DNA of 64,000 bases, from contig JBBQAA010000068.1 of the NCBI GenBank assembly GCA_038276395.1, forward strand, positions 1 to 64,000, given 5' to 3'. The notes beneath the pieces were generated by a model, which was given only the letters and a program-made list of their open reading frames with translations, searched no databases and was not told the origin of the DNA. The stretch comes from JBBQAA01 sp038276395 (GTDB lineage: Bacteria > Actinomycetota > Thermoleophilia > Solirubrobacterales > Solirubrobacteraceae). The position numbers and the translations under genes were made by a program. Positions 7,536-16,145 of the stretch are shown one piece after another. The stretch's first letter is position 1; every line of letters begins with the position of its first letter.

Positions 7536-8441
7536 ATGGCCACTCTTCTCGATCTCACGACCCAGGGCGACGTCGCCACGATCTCCGATCCCTCCCAGCT
7601 CTCCAAGGTGAAGCTGATGGAGCCCCAGCAGCTCTACGACCTGTGGGAGAAGCAGAGCTGGCGCTCGGCGGACATCGACTTCACGCAGGACAGGGAGGAT
7701 TGGGCCGGGCTCTCTGACGAGGACAAGCACCGTCTCTCCTGGAACCTCTCGTCGTTCTTCATCGGCGAGGAGCGGGTGACCACGCAGTTCTCGGGGCTCG
7801 TCATGAGCTACGAGAGCCAGAGCGAGGAGGCCTACCTGGCCACCCAGCAGGTGGACGAGGCCCGCCACGCCCAGCACTTCAACAACTTCTACCGCGAGGT
7901 CCTGCAGCTCGACGGGACGTTCGAGTCGCGGCTTGACAAGGCTCGCGAGGACGTCAACGACGCCTTCGTCAAGCTCTTCGACGAGGACCTCGTCGAGGCG
8001 GGCCAGAAGCTCATCGACGACCCGTCCGATCGCTTGGCCAAGACCGAGTTCGTGACGCTGTACCACATGGTCGTCGAGGGCACGCTCGCCCTCACCGGGC
8101 AGTACTTCATCACCGACTACCTGGAGAAGCAGGACATCCTGCCCGGGTTCCTCGAGGGCTTTCGGAACATCTCCCAGGACGAGCACCGCCACGTCGCCTA
8201 CGGCACGTGGTACCTGAAGCAGGCCGCGAAGGATCCCGAGCACCGCGAGGCGATCCAGCGGCGCCTGCAGGAGCTCCTGCCCACGGCGGCGCTCGTGCTC
8301 GTGCCCACCGGGCAGGACCCCGAGGGCGAGTGGAACATCCTCGGCTACTCCTCCACCGAGGTCAACGAGTTCGCCTTCACCGCGCTCTCGCGGCGCCTGA
8401 AGGTGGCCGGGCTCGAGCTCGGGGTGGGCGCGGCGGCGTAG
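7536..8441 (+). CDS. R2-like ligand-binding oxidase (ferritin-like, Mn/Fe cofactor)
   Basis: A 301-residue protein of the ribonucleotide-reductase R2 superfamily, closest in pattern to R2lox (for example M. tuberculosis Rv0233). These enzymes bind a Mn/Fe centre and a fatty-acid-like ligand; their physiological reaction is unsettled. Candidate metal ligands are E78, E108, H111 (DEARH), E181 (VVEG), E216 and H219 (DEHRH). V81 and Y176 occupy the places of the unusual Val-Tyr ether crosslink of R2lox, at the same offsets from E78 and E181. The segment SADIDFTQDREDW also resembles R2lox. No R1 partner lies nearby, which argues against an NrdB role. It is probably controlled by the divergent TetR. 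Confidence 0.78.
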   Translation: MATLLDLTTQGDVATISDPSQLSKVKLMEPQQLYDLWEKQSWRSADIDFTQDREDWAGLSDEDKHRLSWNLSSFFIGEERVTTQFSGLVMSYESQSEEAYLATQQVDEARHAQHFNNFYREVLQLDGTFESRLDKAREDVNDAFVKLFDEDLVEAGQKLIDDPSDRLAKTEFVTLYHMVVEGTLALTGQYFITDYLEKQDILPGFLEGFRNISQDEHRHVAYGTWYLKQAAKDPEHREAIQRRLQELLPTAALVLVPTGQDPEGEWNILGYSSTEVNEFAFTALSRRLKVAGLELGVGAAA

Positions 8442-8475
8442 GTACGCCCCGCCCGCGCGCGGGTAGAACCGCCTC

Positions 8476-9498
8476 GTGAGCGAGGCGATTGCGGAGCACG
8501 CGCAGGAGAGGGAGGCCGAGGGCGGGCCCGAGGGCCCCGCGGGCCTGCCTCCGCGCGCGTGGGGCGCGACGCTCCGGCGCACGATCAAGAAGCTCCAGGC
8601 CGACGACGTCACAGACCGGGCGGCGGCGCTGACCTACTACGCGCTGCTCGCGCTCTTCCCGGCGCTGATCGTGCTCGTGGCGCTGCTCGGCCTCTTCGGG
8701 GGCGCGGGCACGATCGACTCGATCTTCCAGATCCTGCGCAGGGCGGGCGCGGGAAGGGACACGATCAGCGCGGTGCGCACGCCGCTGGAGGGCGTCATCG
8801 CCTCCCGCGGCGGCGCCGGCGCCCTGTTCGGCGTCGGCCTGGCCGGCGCGCTGTGGTCGGCCTCGGGCTACCTCGGCGCGTTCATGCGGGCGACCAACGC
8901 GATCTACGACGTGCAGGAGGGCCGGCCCTTCTGGAAGCTCCGGCCGCTGCAGGTCCTCGTCACGGTGCTCGGCTCGCTCGGCCTGGCGCTCGTCCTCATC
9001 GCGGTCGTCGTCACCGGGCCGCTGGCGCGCGGGGTGGGGGACGCCATCGGCGTCGGGTCGACGGCGGTCACGGTGTGGAACATCGCCAAGTGGCCGGTCC
9101 TGCTCGTCGTCGTGCTCGCCATGCTCGCCGCCCTCTACTACGTGGCCCCGAACGTGCGCCCGCGCTTTCGCTGGCTCTCGCCCGGCGCTGTCGTCGCCGC
9201 GCTCCTGTGGGCGGTGGCCACGCTCGGGTTCTTCTTCTACGTGGCCAACTTCGGCTCCTACAACAAGACCTACGGGACGCTCGGCGGGCTCGTCGTCCTG
9301 CTCCTCTGGCTGTGGATCACGAACGTGGCGCTGCTCTTCGGGGCCGAGTTCGACTCAGAGCTCGAGCGCTCCCGCCAGCTCGCGGCCGGGGTGCCGGCCG
9401 CCGAGACGATCCGGCTGCCGCTGCGCGAGGAGCCGAAGCCGAAGGAGACGGCCGAGGACCTCGCGCGCGAGGAGCAGGAGGGCGCGCCCGCGCCGTAG
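8476..9498 (+). CDS. YihY/virulence factor BrkB family membrane protein
   Basis: A 340-residue protein with six hydrophobic segments, matching the YihY/BrkB family (once called RNase BN). Motifs are DRAAALTYYALLALFPALI (about 48-66), a GSLGLALVLIAVV helix, YYVAPNVRPRFRWLSPG and YNKTYGTLGGLVVLLLWLWI (first part about 258). The N-terminal ~35 residues and C-terminal ~50 residues are charged and cytosolic. The function of the family is not established. GTG 8476 has TAGAAC 6 bases upstream and no ribosome-binding site. It follows the R2lox gene by 34 bases and may share its transcript. Confidence 0.88.
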   Translation: MSEAIAEHAQEREAEGGPEGPAGLPPRAWGATLRRTIKKLQADDVTDRAAALTYYALLALFPALIVLVALLGLFGGAGTIDSIFQILRRAGAGRDTISAVRTPLEGVIASRGGAGALFGVGLAGALWSASGYLGAFMRATNAIYDVQEGRPFWKLRPLQVLVTVLGSLGLALVLIAVVVTGPLARGVGDAIGVGSTAVTVWNIAKWPVLLVVVLAMLAALYYVAPNVRPRFRWLSPGAVVAALLWAVATLGFFFYVANFGSYNKTYGTLGGLVVLLLWLWITNVALLFGAEFDSELERSRQLAAGVPAAETIRLPLREEPKPKETAEDLAREEQEGAPAP

Positions 9499-9510
9499 CT
9501 CCGCGGCCGC

Positions 9511-9836
9511 TCATGCCTCGGGCGGAGCGGATCCGGCGGCAAGGCGCCCGATCGCGGCGAGGCTCGCCAGCACCTCCTCGGCGCTGAACGTCCGCTCGGG
9601 CTCGATCAGCCACTGGAGCGCCAGCCCGTCGAACAGGGCGATCAGGGTCGAGGAGAGGGCGAGCACGTCCTCGCCGGGAGCGGCGCCCCCCGCCCCCGCC
9701 GAGCGCTGGATGCCGGCCGCCACCTGGCCGCGGAAATCCTCGTAGGCGCGGGCGAGCCGAGCCCGGAGCTCGTCGCTGCGCTCGGCCTGCGCGAACGCTT
9801 CCGCGGCGGCGACCACGTAGCGCCGGTCGCTGCTGT
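9511..9836 (-). pseudogene. C-terminal remnant of a TetR-family regulator
   Basis: The last ~107 residues of a TetR protein are readable, from RYVVAAAEAFAQAERSDELR through ALFDGLALQWLIEPE to the stop at 9511. This matches a TetR ligand-binding domain. The helix-turn-helix half is absent: the frame runs straight into the antisense strand of a cytochrome P450 at about 9830-9840. A longer open frame to 10170 is only the antisense of that P450. The remnant cannot bind DNA and is presumably non-functional. Confidence 0.75.
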
Positions 9837-9838
9837 GC

Positions 9839-10900
9839 CTCGAGGGCGAGGCGTGGCGACGGCAGCGCCGCCTCATCGCCCCGGCGCTGCACGTCGATCG
9901 GGTGGCGGGCTGGCGTGAGCAGATCGCCGGGATCGTCCACGCCGAGATCGACCGCTGGGAGCCGGGCGACCGCTTCCCCCTCCGCCCTCGCCTGCAGGCG
10001 ATCACCCTCGAGGTCATCCTGCGCCTGGTGTTCGGCGTGGAGGATGCGCAGCGGCTCGCGCGGCTGCGGGCGCTCGTGCCCGCCCTGCTCGAGCGGGCGT
10101 CGGTCGTGCTCCTCCTCCCCGGGCTGCGCCGCTGGCTCGAGCGACCCGCGCTGGCCCGCCTGCCCGGCAATCCGTGGCGGGGCTTCGCGCGCCGGCGGGA
10201 CGAGATCGACGGGCTGCTCCACGAGGAGATCTCGCGCCGCCGGGCCGAGGGGCCGGACGCACGAGGATCTGCTCTCCTCGCTCATGGCCGGCAAGGACGA
10301 GGAGGGCCGGGCGATGACCGACGGCGAGCTCCGCGACGAGCTCGTCACGCTGCTCTTCGCCGGCCACGAGACGACGGCCACCGCCCTGGCCTGGACCTTC
10401 GAGCGCCTGCTGCGCCACCCGGAGGCGAGGCGATGCGGCGCGTCCGCGTGGAGCTCGGCACCGGGGAGTCCGAGTACCTCGACGCGGTCATCGGTCCTGC
10501 GAGCCCGTCCCGTGGTCTTCGACACGCCCCGGGCGCTCAGCCGGCCGCTGGTGCTCGGCGGCCGCGTGCTTCCCGCGGCTGGCTCGTGGCTCCGGCGATC
10601 CCCCTCGTGCATCGGGACCCCGACCTGTTCCCCGCACCGGATGACTTCGATCCCGATCGCTTCCTGTCCGCCGATCCTCCCGTCGCCGGCTGGATCCCGT
10701 TCGGCGGGGGTCAACGCCGCTGCGTCGGCTCGCGGCTCGCGCTGCTCGAGCTGCTCGAGCTGCAGACCGTGGTGAGCGCGGTGCTCGGTCGCTTCGAGCT
10801 CGCGGCCGCCGAGGCGGCCCCCGAGCGCCAGCGGGTGCGCGGGGTGACGCTGACGCCGGGGAAGGGCGCCCGCGTGGTCGTGGGTCGCCGGCTCGGCTGA
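9839..10900 (+). pseudogene. cytochrome P450, N-terminally deleted and multiply frameshifted
   Basis: P450 homology begins abruptly at the helix-C motif EGEAWRRQRRLIAPAL (about 9842), so roughly the first 90 residues are missing. The I-helix AGHETTA motif (near 10360) and the haem-binding loop PFGGGQRRCVG (near 10700-10730) are present, but in different frames. Frame changes are needed near 10255, 10430 (a GAGGC duplication), 10490 and 10575. The change near 10490 also removes the glutamate of the K-helix ExxR motif. The pattern DTPRALSRPLVLGG resembles bacterial CYP110-like enzymes. With N-terminal loss, frameshifts and loss of ExxR this gene is dead. Confidence 0.85.
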
Positions 10901-10940
10901 TCGCCGGAGCGGCGCCGCTCTCAGCAAGAGGCGGCACGCT

Positions 10941-12029
10941 ATGGGGATGCAAAGGCTCCTCGCTCTGGGCGCGCTCGGTGTCCTGCTCGCCCTCGCCGCC
11001 GGGAGCTTTGACGCCGAGGCGCTCTGGGTCCCCGGCGTCGGCCTCGTGCTCCTGGCGCTGCTCTCGGGCCTCTGCCTCGTGCTCGGCTCCCGCGGGGCGG
11101 CGGTCGAGCAGGAGCTCTCGGCCCTGCGGGTGCAGGAGGGCGAGCCGCTCGGGGTCGCCCTGCGCGTGCGGACGGGTTGGCTGCCGCTGCTGGCGGGAGA
11201 GGTGCGCGCGCCCGGCGGTGCGGTTGCGCTCAGCCTGCGGCCCGGGCGCCGGGAGGTGCTCGGCCGCCGCTCGGTCGTGCTCGCGCGCCGCGGCCGGCAC
11301 CTGCTCCCGGCCGCGCGGCTCGAGCTCCGCGACCCGCTCGGCCTGGCGGGCGTGGCCGTCGCGGGCGCCGGGCCCGAGCCGGTGCTCGTGCTCCCCCGGG
11401 TCGAGCGCGTGGAGGTGCGGGGGACGGGCATCGCCCCGCTCGTCGAGGAGGCTGCGCGCGCCGCCCGCCGGGGCGCGGAGGCGGAGCTCGAGGGGCTGCG
11501 CCCCTACCGCGTGGGTGCGCCCGCGACGCGGATCGTCTGGCCGGCGTTCGCGCGCGGCGCGGGGCTCGTCGAGCGCCGGCTCGTGCCCGAGGCGGGCGAC
11601 GGGCCGCTCATCGTGCTCGACCCGTCCCTCCCCGACTCCGAGGAGGCGCTCGATCGCGCCGTGCGCGCCGTCGCCTCGCTCGCCGTCGCCCTGGCTCGGG
11701 CCGGCGGCTGCGCCGTCCTGCTGCCGGGCGATCGTGCCGCCACCGTCCTCGACGCCGCGCTCACGGCGTGGCCCGCGCTGCACGCGCGGCTGGCGCTGCA
11801 GGGTCCGGCGTCGCCGCCCGCGCTCGGCGGGCGCGAGCAGCGCCATCCCGCGCTGCTGCTCGTCGCCGCCCGGGTCCCGGGCGCGCCTCCCCGCGCGCTG
11901 CGGGGGGCGGGCGAGCGCGTGCTCGTCGTTCCCGGTGAGCTCGCGGGCCGCGCGAGCGTGCTCGAGGTCGCCGGCTGTCGCGGCTACGCCGTGACGGCCG
12001 GCGCGCGTTCCCTGGGAGCGGCGGCGTGA
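10941..12029 (+). CDS. DUF58 domain-containing protein
   Basis: A 362-residue protein with two N-terminal hydrophobic segments (about 5-20 and 30-48), a beta-rich middle and the DUF58 signature GLRPYRVGAPATRIVWPAFAR (about 187-206). DUF58 proteins are usually paired with a MoxR ATPase and a transglutaminase-like membrane protein and are thought to act in envelope assembly, with no proven reaction. The transglutaminase partner follows with a 4-base overlap; no MoxR gene is present upstream, where the P450 remnant lies. AAGAGG at 10926-10931 is a good ribosome-binding site for ATG 10941. A second ATG lies at 10947. Confidence 0.85.
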   Translation: MGMQRLLALGALGVLLALAAGSFDAEALWVPGVGLVLLALLSGLCLVLGSRGAAVEQELSALRVQEGEPLGVALRVRTGWLPLLAGEVRAPGGAVALSLRPGRREVLGRRSVVLARRGRHLLPAARLELRDPLGLAGVAVAGAGPEPVLVLPRVERVEVRGTGIAPLVEEAARAARRGAEAELEGLRPYRVGAPATRIVWPAFARGAGLVERRLVPEAGDGPLIVLDPSLPDSEEALDRAVRAVASLAVALARAGGCAVLLPGDRAATVLDAALTAWPALHARLALQGPASPPALGGREQRHPALLLVAARVPGAPPRALRGAGERVLVVPGELAGRASVLEVAGCRGYAVTAGARSLGAAA

Positions 12030-14257
12030 GAGGCCGCCTGCTCGCCTTCGCCGCGCTCGCCGCCTTCGGCCTCGAGCGCTGGGCGGCGATCCTCGCGCCG
12101 CGCCAGACCGGCCGCGCCTCCGCGGCATGGCTCCTCGCGCTCCTGCTCGCGGCGGTGTGCCTCGGCGTCCGGCGGCGGCCCGGTCCGGCGGGCCGGGCGT
12201 TCGCGGCCGGAGCCGCGGTCCTCGCCGCGGTCCCGGGCGCGCTGCTGCTCGCCGGCGTCCCGCTGCGGCTGCTCGCGCCGCGCAACTGGGACGCGCTCGC
12301 AGCGGGCATCGGGCGTGGCCTGGCGGCGATGCCGGATGCGCTCATTCCCTATCTCGGCCGCGGGGACTCGTGGCCCGCGCGCACGATCCTCGCCGGCGGC
12401 GGCCTGCTCGTCGCGCTCGCCGCCTGGCTCGCCTTCCGGCCCCGCCGGGGAGAGGACGGGCCGCCGTGGGCGGCCGCGGTGGCGCTCGGGGCGCTCGCGG
12501 GCGTTCCCGCCGTCGTCCTGTCAGGCGATCGCGCGATCCTGCTCGGCCTCGTCCTCCTCGCCGGCCTCGTCGCGCTGCTCACCACGGGGTCCGGTGCGGC
12601 GGGTGAGCCGAGCCGCCGCCCGGAGCCCCGCGTGGCGCCGGTGCTCCTCGTGCTGGCGGCGGTGACGGCGTCCCTGCTCTTCCCCGCGCTCGACTCCGGG
12701 CGCCCGTGGTTCGCCTACGAGGCGGCGGCCCAGAGCCTCCTCCGCCCACCCGAGCGGTTCTCCTTCTCCCACACCTACGGCCCCATCCGCTGGTCGCGCT
12801 CGGGCCGCGAGCTGCTGCGGATCCGGGCGGCCCGCTCCGGCTACTGGAAGGCCGCCGACCTCGAGACCTTCGACGGCCGACGCTGGCTGACCGAGCCCGC
12901 GGGGGACGGCCCGGCGGCGGCGGCCGACCTCGCGCGCGTGATTGTCCGGCACCCCGCGTGGCGGCGCCGCGTGGCCGTCACCGTGCGGGGCCTCGCCTCG
13001 GCCGACGTGGTCGCCCCGGGCGCGGTCCTGTCGGTCTCGGCGAGCCTCGGGGGCGTCGGCTCGGCTGGCACGCCCGGACGCCTGCGCTGGCAGCAGACCC
13101 CCCGCGACGGGGACGTCTACGGCCTCGACGCCTACGACCCGCGGCCGAGCCGAACGGCGCTCGCGAGTGCGGGCACGGACTACCCGGCCTACACGCGAAG
13201 CCTGCTCGCCGTCGGGCTCGGCCGGGTGGGCGGCATCGGCCGCGGGAGCCCGGTGATCTACCAGGCCGGGCGATGGGGGAGCGGTGAGCGCGACGGCGCC
13301 GCCGGCGCCGGCTACCAGGCCGACCTCACCTCGGCGGACGCCCTGCTGCGCGACTCGGACTACGCCGGCGTGGCGCGCCTCGCGCGGCGGCTGCGCGCCG
13401 GCGCGCGCACGCCCTACGCCTACGTGCGGCGGGTCCTCGCCTACCTCTCGCGGGGCTTCTCCTACACGGAGTCGCCGCCCCCGGCCCGCGTTCCGCTGGC
13501 CGCCTTCCTGCTGTCCACCAAGCGCGGCTACTGCCAGCAGTTCTCGGGCGCGATGGCGCTGCTGCTGCGGCTCGGCGGCGTGCCCGCGCGGGTGGCGGGC
13601 GGCTTCGCCCCGGGGCGCCGCGACCCGCGCACGGGGGAATGGGTGGTCACGGACCTCGACGCGCACTCCTGGGTCGAGGTCTGGTTCCCGCGCATCGGCT
13701 GGGTCACCTTCGACCCGACGCCCGCCGCCTCGCCGGCCCGCGGGCAGGCGACCCCCAACCACGCGCCGCTCGCGAGCCGCTCCGACGTCCCCCACGGCCG
13801 GCAGGGCAACCGCGACCTCGCCCAGACGCTGCGGGCGCCCAGGGCGGCCCGGAGCCGCGCGGCGGCGCGTGGAGCACGAGGCGCCGGCGCGCCTGCGGCC
13901 TGGCTCCTCGCGCTCATCCTCGCCGCGGCGCTCGCCGCCGGGGCCGTTGTCCTGCGCGTGCGCCGCCGTGCCGGTCGGAGCCCCCGTGCCGAGGCCGGCC
14001 TCGCCGAGCTCGAGCGCGCGCTGCGCCGCGCCGGTCGCCCGGCTCGCGGCGGCACGACCCTGCGCGAGCTCGAGGCCCGCCTCGCGCGCACGGAGCCGGC
14101 GGCGGGCTACGTCCGCGCGCTCGGCGCGCTGCGCTTCGGCGCGGCCGGGAGCGGCCCCACCCCGGCCGAGCGCCGCGGCCTGCGCCGCGAGCTCGCCCGC
14201 GGTCTCGGCCCGCTCGGCGCGCTGCGGTCGTGGTGGGCGCTACCGCCGCGGATCTAG
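12026..14257 (+). CDS. transglutaminase-like membrane protein (TgpA/DUF3488 type)
   Basis: A 743-residue protein. About six hydrophobic segments fill residues 1-240. The transglutaminase-like core follows, with the catalytic cysteine in KRGYCQQFSGAMALLLR (about 495), the histidine in LDAHSWVEVWF (about 548) and the aspartate in WVTFDPTP (about 563). Another helix (AAWLLALILAAALAAGAVV) near residue 630 precedes a basic C-terminal domain. The catalytic domain should face outward. TgpA-type enzymes are envelope proteins of uncertain substrate. GTG 12026 overlaps the DUF58 stop as GTGA. Confidence 0.88.
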   Translation: MRGRLLAFAALAAFGLERWAAILAPRQTGRASAAWLLALLLAAVCLGVRRRPGPAGRAFAAGAAVLAAVPGALLLAGVPLRLLAPRNWDALAAGIGRGLAAMPDALIPYLGRGDSWPARTILAGGGLLVALAAWLAFRPRRGEDGPPWAAAVALGALAGVPAVVLSGDRAILLGLVLLAGLVALLTTGSGAAGEPSRRPEPRVAPVLLVLAAVTASLLFPALDSGRPWFAYEAAAQSLLRPPERFSFSHTYGPIRWSRSGRELLRIRAARSGYWKAADLETFDGRRWLTEPAGDGPAAAADLARVIVRHPAWRRRVAVTVRGLASADVVAPGAVLSVSASLGGVGSAGTPGRLRWQQTPRDGDVYGLDAYDPRPSRTALASAGTDYPAYTRSLLAVGLGRVGGIGRGSPVIYQAGRWGSGERDGAAGAGYQADLTSADALLRDSDYAGVARLARRLRAGARTPYAYVRRVLAYLSRGFSYTESPPPARVPLAAFLLSTKRGYCQQFSGAMALLLRLGGVPARVAGGFAPGRRDPRTGEWVVTDLDAHSWVEVWFPRIGWVTFDPTPAASPARGQATPNHAPLASRSDVPHGRQGNRDLAQTLRAPRAARSRAAARGARGAGAPAAWLLALILAAALAAGAVVLRVRRRAGRSPRAEAGLAELERALRRAGRPARGGTTLRELEARLARTEPAAGYVRALGALRFGAAGSGPTPAERRGLRRELARGLGPLGALRSWWALPPRI

Positions 14258-14297
14258 CGCTCGTTCGCCCGGGCGCCGCCTGCCACACTCCTCGCCC

Positions 14298-15500
14298 GTG
14301 ACCCGCGTCCCGCGTGCCGACCTCGAGCGCCTCGCCGCCGACGCGCGCGCGGGCGGGCGGCTCGGCATCGACACCGAGTTCATGACCGAAGGCCGCTACC
14401 ACCCGTTGCTCTGCCTCGTGCAGGTCTCCGTCGACGACCCGACGGGCGGGGGGACCCGAGTCGAGCTGCTCGACCCGCTCGAGGGCCACGACGACCCGGC
14501 GCCGCTCGCCGCCGTGCTCGCGGACCCCGCGGTGCGGATCATCCTCCACGCCGCGCGGCAGGACGTCGGGCTGCTCCGCCGCGACTGGGGCGTGGAGGAG
14601 GTGACCGCGGTGTGGGACACCCAGGTCGCCGCGGGCTTTGCCGGCTTCAGCGCCCAGGCGGGCTACACCAACCTCCTGGCCGACGCGCTCGGCCTGCGGC
14701 TCCCGAAGTCCGCCGGGTTCACGCGCTGGGACGTCCGCCCGCTGACCACCGAGCAGCTTGACTACGCGGCCGGGGACGTCCTGCACCTCCTCGATCTGGC
14801 CGACGTGCTCACCGAGCGTCTGGCCGCCCGCGGGCGGGAGCGCTGGGTCATGGACGAGTGCGCGGCGCTCGGCCGGGCGACCCTCCGCCGCGACCCGGAG
14901 GAGGTCTGGCGCCGCCTGCCCAAGGTCGGAAACATCTCCGGCGCCCAGCGCGCGGTCGTGCGCGCTCTCTCCATGTGGCGGGAGGCGACCGCGGCGGAGG
15001 AGGACAAGACGACGGCCTCGGTCCTCGCCGACGCGGCGCTCGTCGAGATCGCCCGCCGCGCGCCGCGGGACGAGCGCGCGCTGGCCGCGATCCGCGGCGT
15101 CCACGGGGGGATCCTCCGTCGCCGCGCGGGCGGCGTCCTCGGCGCCGTCGCCGAGGGCGCGTCGGCCGCACCCGTCCCCCGCGAGCCGGCCGAGGGGCCC
15201 GGCCCCGAGCCGGGCGACGCGCCCGTCATCGCGCTGGCCGAGGCGTTCCTGCGCGGGCGGGCGCTCGAGGCGGGCCTCGCCTACGAGCTCCTGGCCACGC
15301 GCGCCGAGCTCAACCGCGTCGTCGCCGCGACCCGCCACGGCGCCCCGGAGCCGGACGTCCGGATCCTCGAGGGCTGGCGGCGCGAGCTCGCCGGGGAGGA
15401 GCTCCGCGCGCTGCTGGCGGGCGAGCGGACGCTCGCGGTCGATGCACGGGGCCGGCTGCGCGTGAGCACCGATGCGACGCCGCCCGCGGTCGGCGGGTAA
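14298..15500 (+). CDS. rnd: ribonuclease D
   Basis: A DEDDy-family 3'-5' exoribonuclease for tRNA and small-RNA 3' ends. Of 400 residues, the N-terminal exonuclease domain shows Exo I GIDTEF (about 22), Exo II LHAARQDVGLL (about 85) and Exo III DYAAGD (about 155). One HRDC-like domain occupies roughly 200-285 and a weaker helical region 310-390. The open frame extends far upstream into the transglutaminase gene, so the start is set at GTG 14298, just before VTRVPRADLERLA. The hexamer CACACT ends 8 bases upstream. Cytosolic. Confidence 0.9.
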   Translation: MTRVPRADLERLAADARAGGRLGIDTEFMTEGRYHPLLCLVQVSVDDPTGGGTRVELLDPLEGHDDPAPLAAVLADPAVRIILHAARQDVGLLRRDWGVEEVTAVWDTQVAAGFAGFSAQAGYTNLLADALGLRLPKSAGFTRWDVRPLTTEQLDYAAGDVLHLLDLADVLTERLAARGRERWVMDECAALGRATLRRDPEEVWRRLPKVGNISGAQRAVVRALSMWREATAAEEDKTTASVLADAALVEIARRAPRDERALAAIRGVHGGILRRRAGGVLGAVAEGASAAPVPREPAEGPGPEPGDAPVIALAEAFLRGRALEAGLAYELLATRAELNRVVAATRHGAPEPDVRILEGWRRELAGEELRALLAGERTLAVDARGRLRVSTDATPPAVGG

Positions 15501-15511
15501 TCTGCACGCCG

Positions 15512-15688
15512 GTGCCCCGCCCCCCGCTCGTCCCCGCCGCCCACTGGCGTCGCGGTCGCCTCGCCACCGAGCGCGTCGGCGCGTGGCTCAAGGAGTGGGA
15601 GGAGCGCGGGCGCTGCCTGCGCGAGGGCCTCGAGCCCCCGCCCGTCAAGCCTCGTCGTCGTCGTCGCCGTCCGCAGTCGAAGTCCTAG
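15512..15688 (+). CDS. small basic hypothetical protein, 58 residues
   Basis: GTG 15512 opens a 58-codon frame with AAHWRRGRLATERVGAWLKEW and a C-terminal run of arginines. TAATCT (15498-15503) ends 8 bases upstream, the same layout as other leaderless starts. Against it, the last 44 bases overlap the 3' end of a convergent gene, and a GTC-rich repeat creates the arginine run. It has no recognised family. Confidence 0.35.
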   Translation: MPRPPLVPAAHWRRGRLATERVGAWLKEWEERGRCLREGLEPPPVKPRRRRRRPQSKS

Positions 15689-16145
15689 CCGCGCGCAGCA
15701 CGCCGAAGGCGGCGCCCGCGAGCAGGATCGCGAAGAGGATGATGAGCGCCCGGGTGTAGTGGTGGGAGTAGATGACCGTCGGGTTCGCGCGGCTCGCGCC
15801 GTAGGCGCCGATCACGGGCACGCTCAGGAGCGCGAGCACGCCCGCGAGCACGAGCGCGGCCTGCACCGGCGCGCGGAAGCGGCCGGGCAGGAAGCGGCGC
15901 AGGCCGGCGCCGGCGAGGATGACGAGCGGCGCGAGGACGAGGTCGTGCAGGAGCAGACCGCCGATCATCCATTTGATGAAGCTGCCGGGAACGGTGAGGT
16001 TGGAGTCGTGGATGACGCCGTAGATCCCGAAGCCGATGATCGCCGCGCCAAGCGCGGAGAGCACCCAGAAGACGGCGCCGCTCGGCGCCTCGTCGACGCG
16101 CAGCGTGGGCTCCGGGCGCGGCGGCTCCTCGGCGGCCACGCTCAC
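15645..16145 (-). CDS. hypothetical membrane protein linked to the molybdo-oxidoreductase
   Basis: A 166-residue protein with four hydrophobic segments (about 22-42, 57-77, 88-110, 128-148) and an acidic DGDDDDEA tail. It starts at GTG 16145 with a GTGA overlap with the upstream molybdopterin oxidoreductase gene, so the two were co-translated. Paired membrane proteins of this type are seen next to cytochrome b/sulfite-oxidase-like genes. A role as membrane or electron-transfer partner is an inference. No haem-ligand histidine pair could be assigned with confidence. Confidence 0.6.
   Translation of the reverse strand: MSVAAEEPPRPEPTLRVDEAPSGAVFWVLSALGAAIIGFGIYGVIHDSNLTVPGSFIKWMIGGLLLHDLVLAPLVILAGAGLRRFLPGRFRAPVQAALVLAGVLALLSVPVIGAYGASRANPTVIYSHHYTRALIILFAILLAGAAFGVLRAARTSTADGDDDDEA

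Noticed and set aside
7536..8441. Assignment as ribonucleotide reductase small subunit NrdB
   Set aside because: No NrdA neighbour, and the Val/Tyr crosslink positions and ADIDFT segment fit R2lox better.
5508..8612. A 1034-codon minus-strand open frame
   Set aside because: It is antisense to the WecA-type, R2lox and other recognised genes, is biased in composition and shows no family motif; an artefact of high GC.
15650..15690. Short GTC/CGT repeat as a CRISPR-like or tandem element
   Set aside because: Only a few trinucleotide repeats, encoding Arg on plus and Asp/Glu on minus; no spacer structure.
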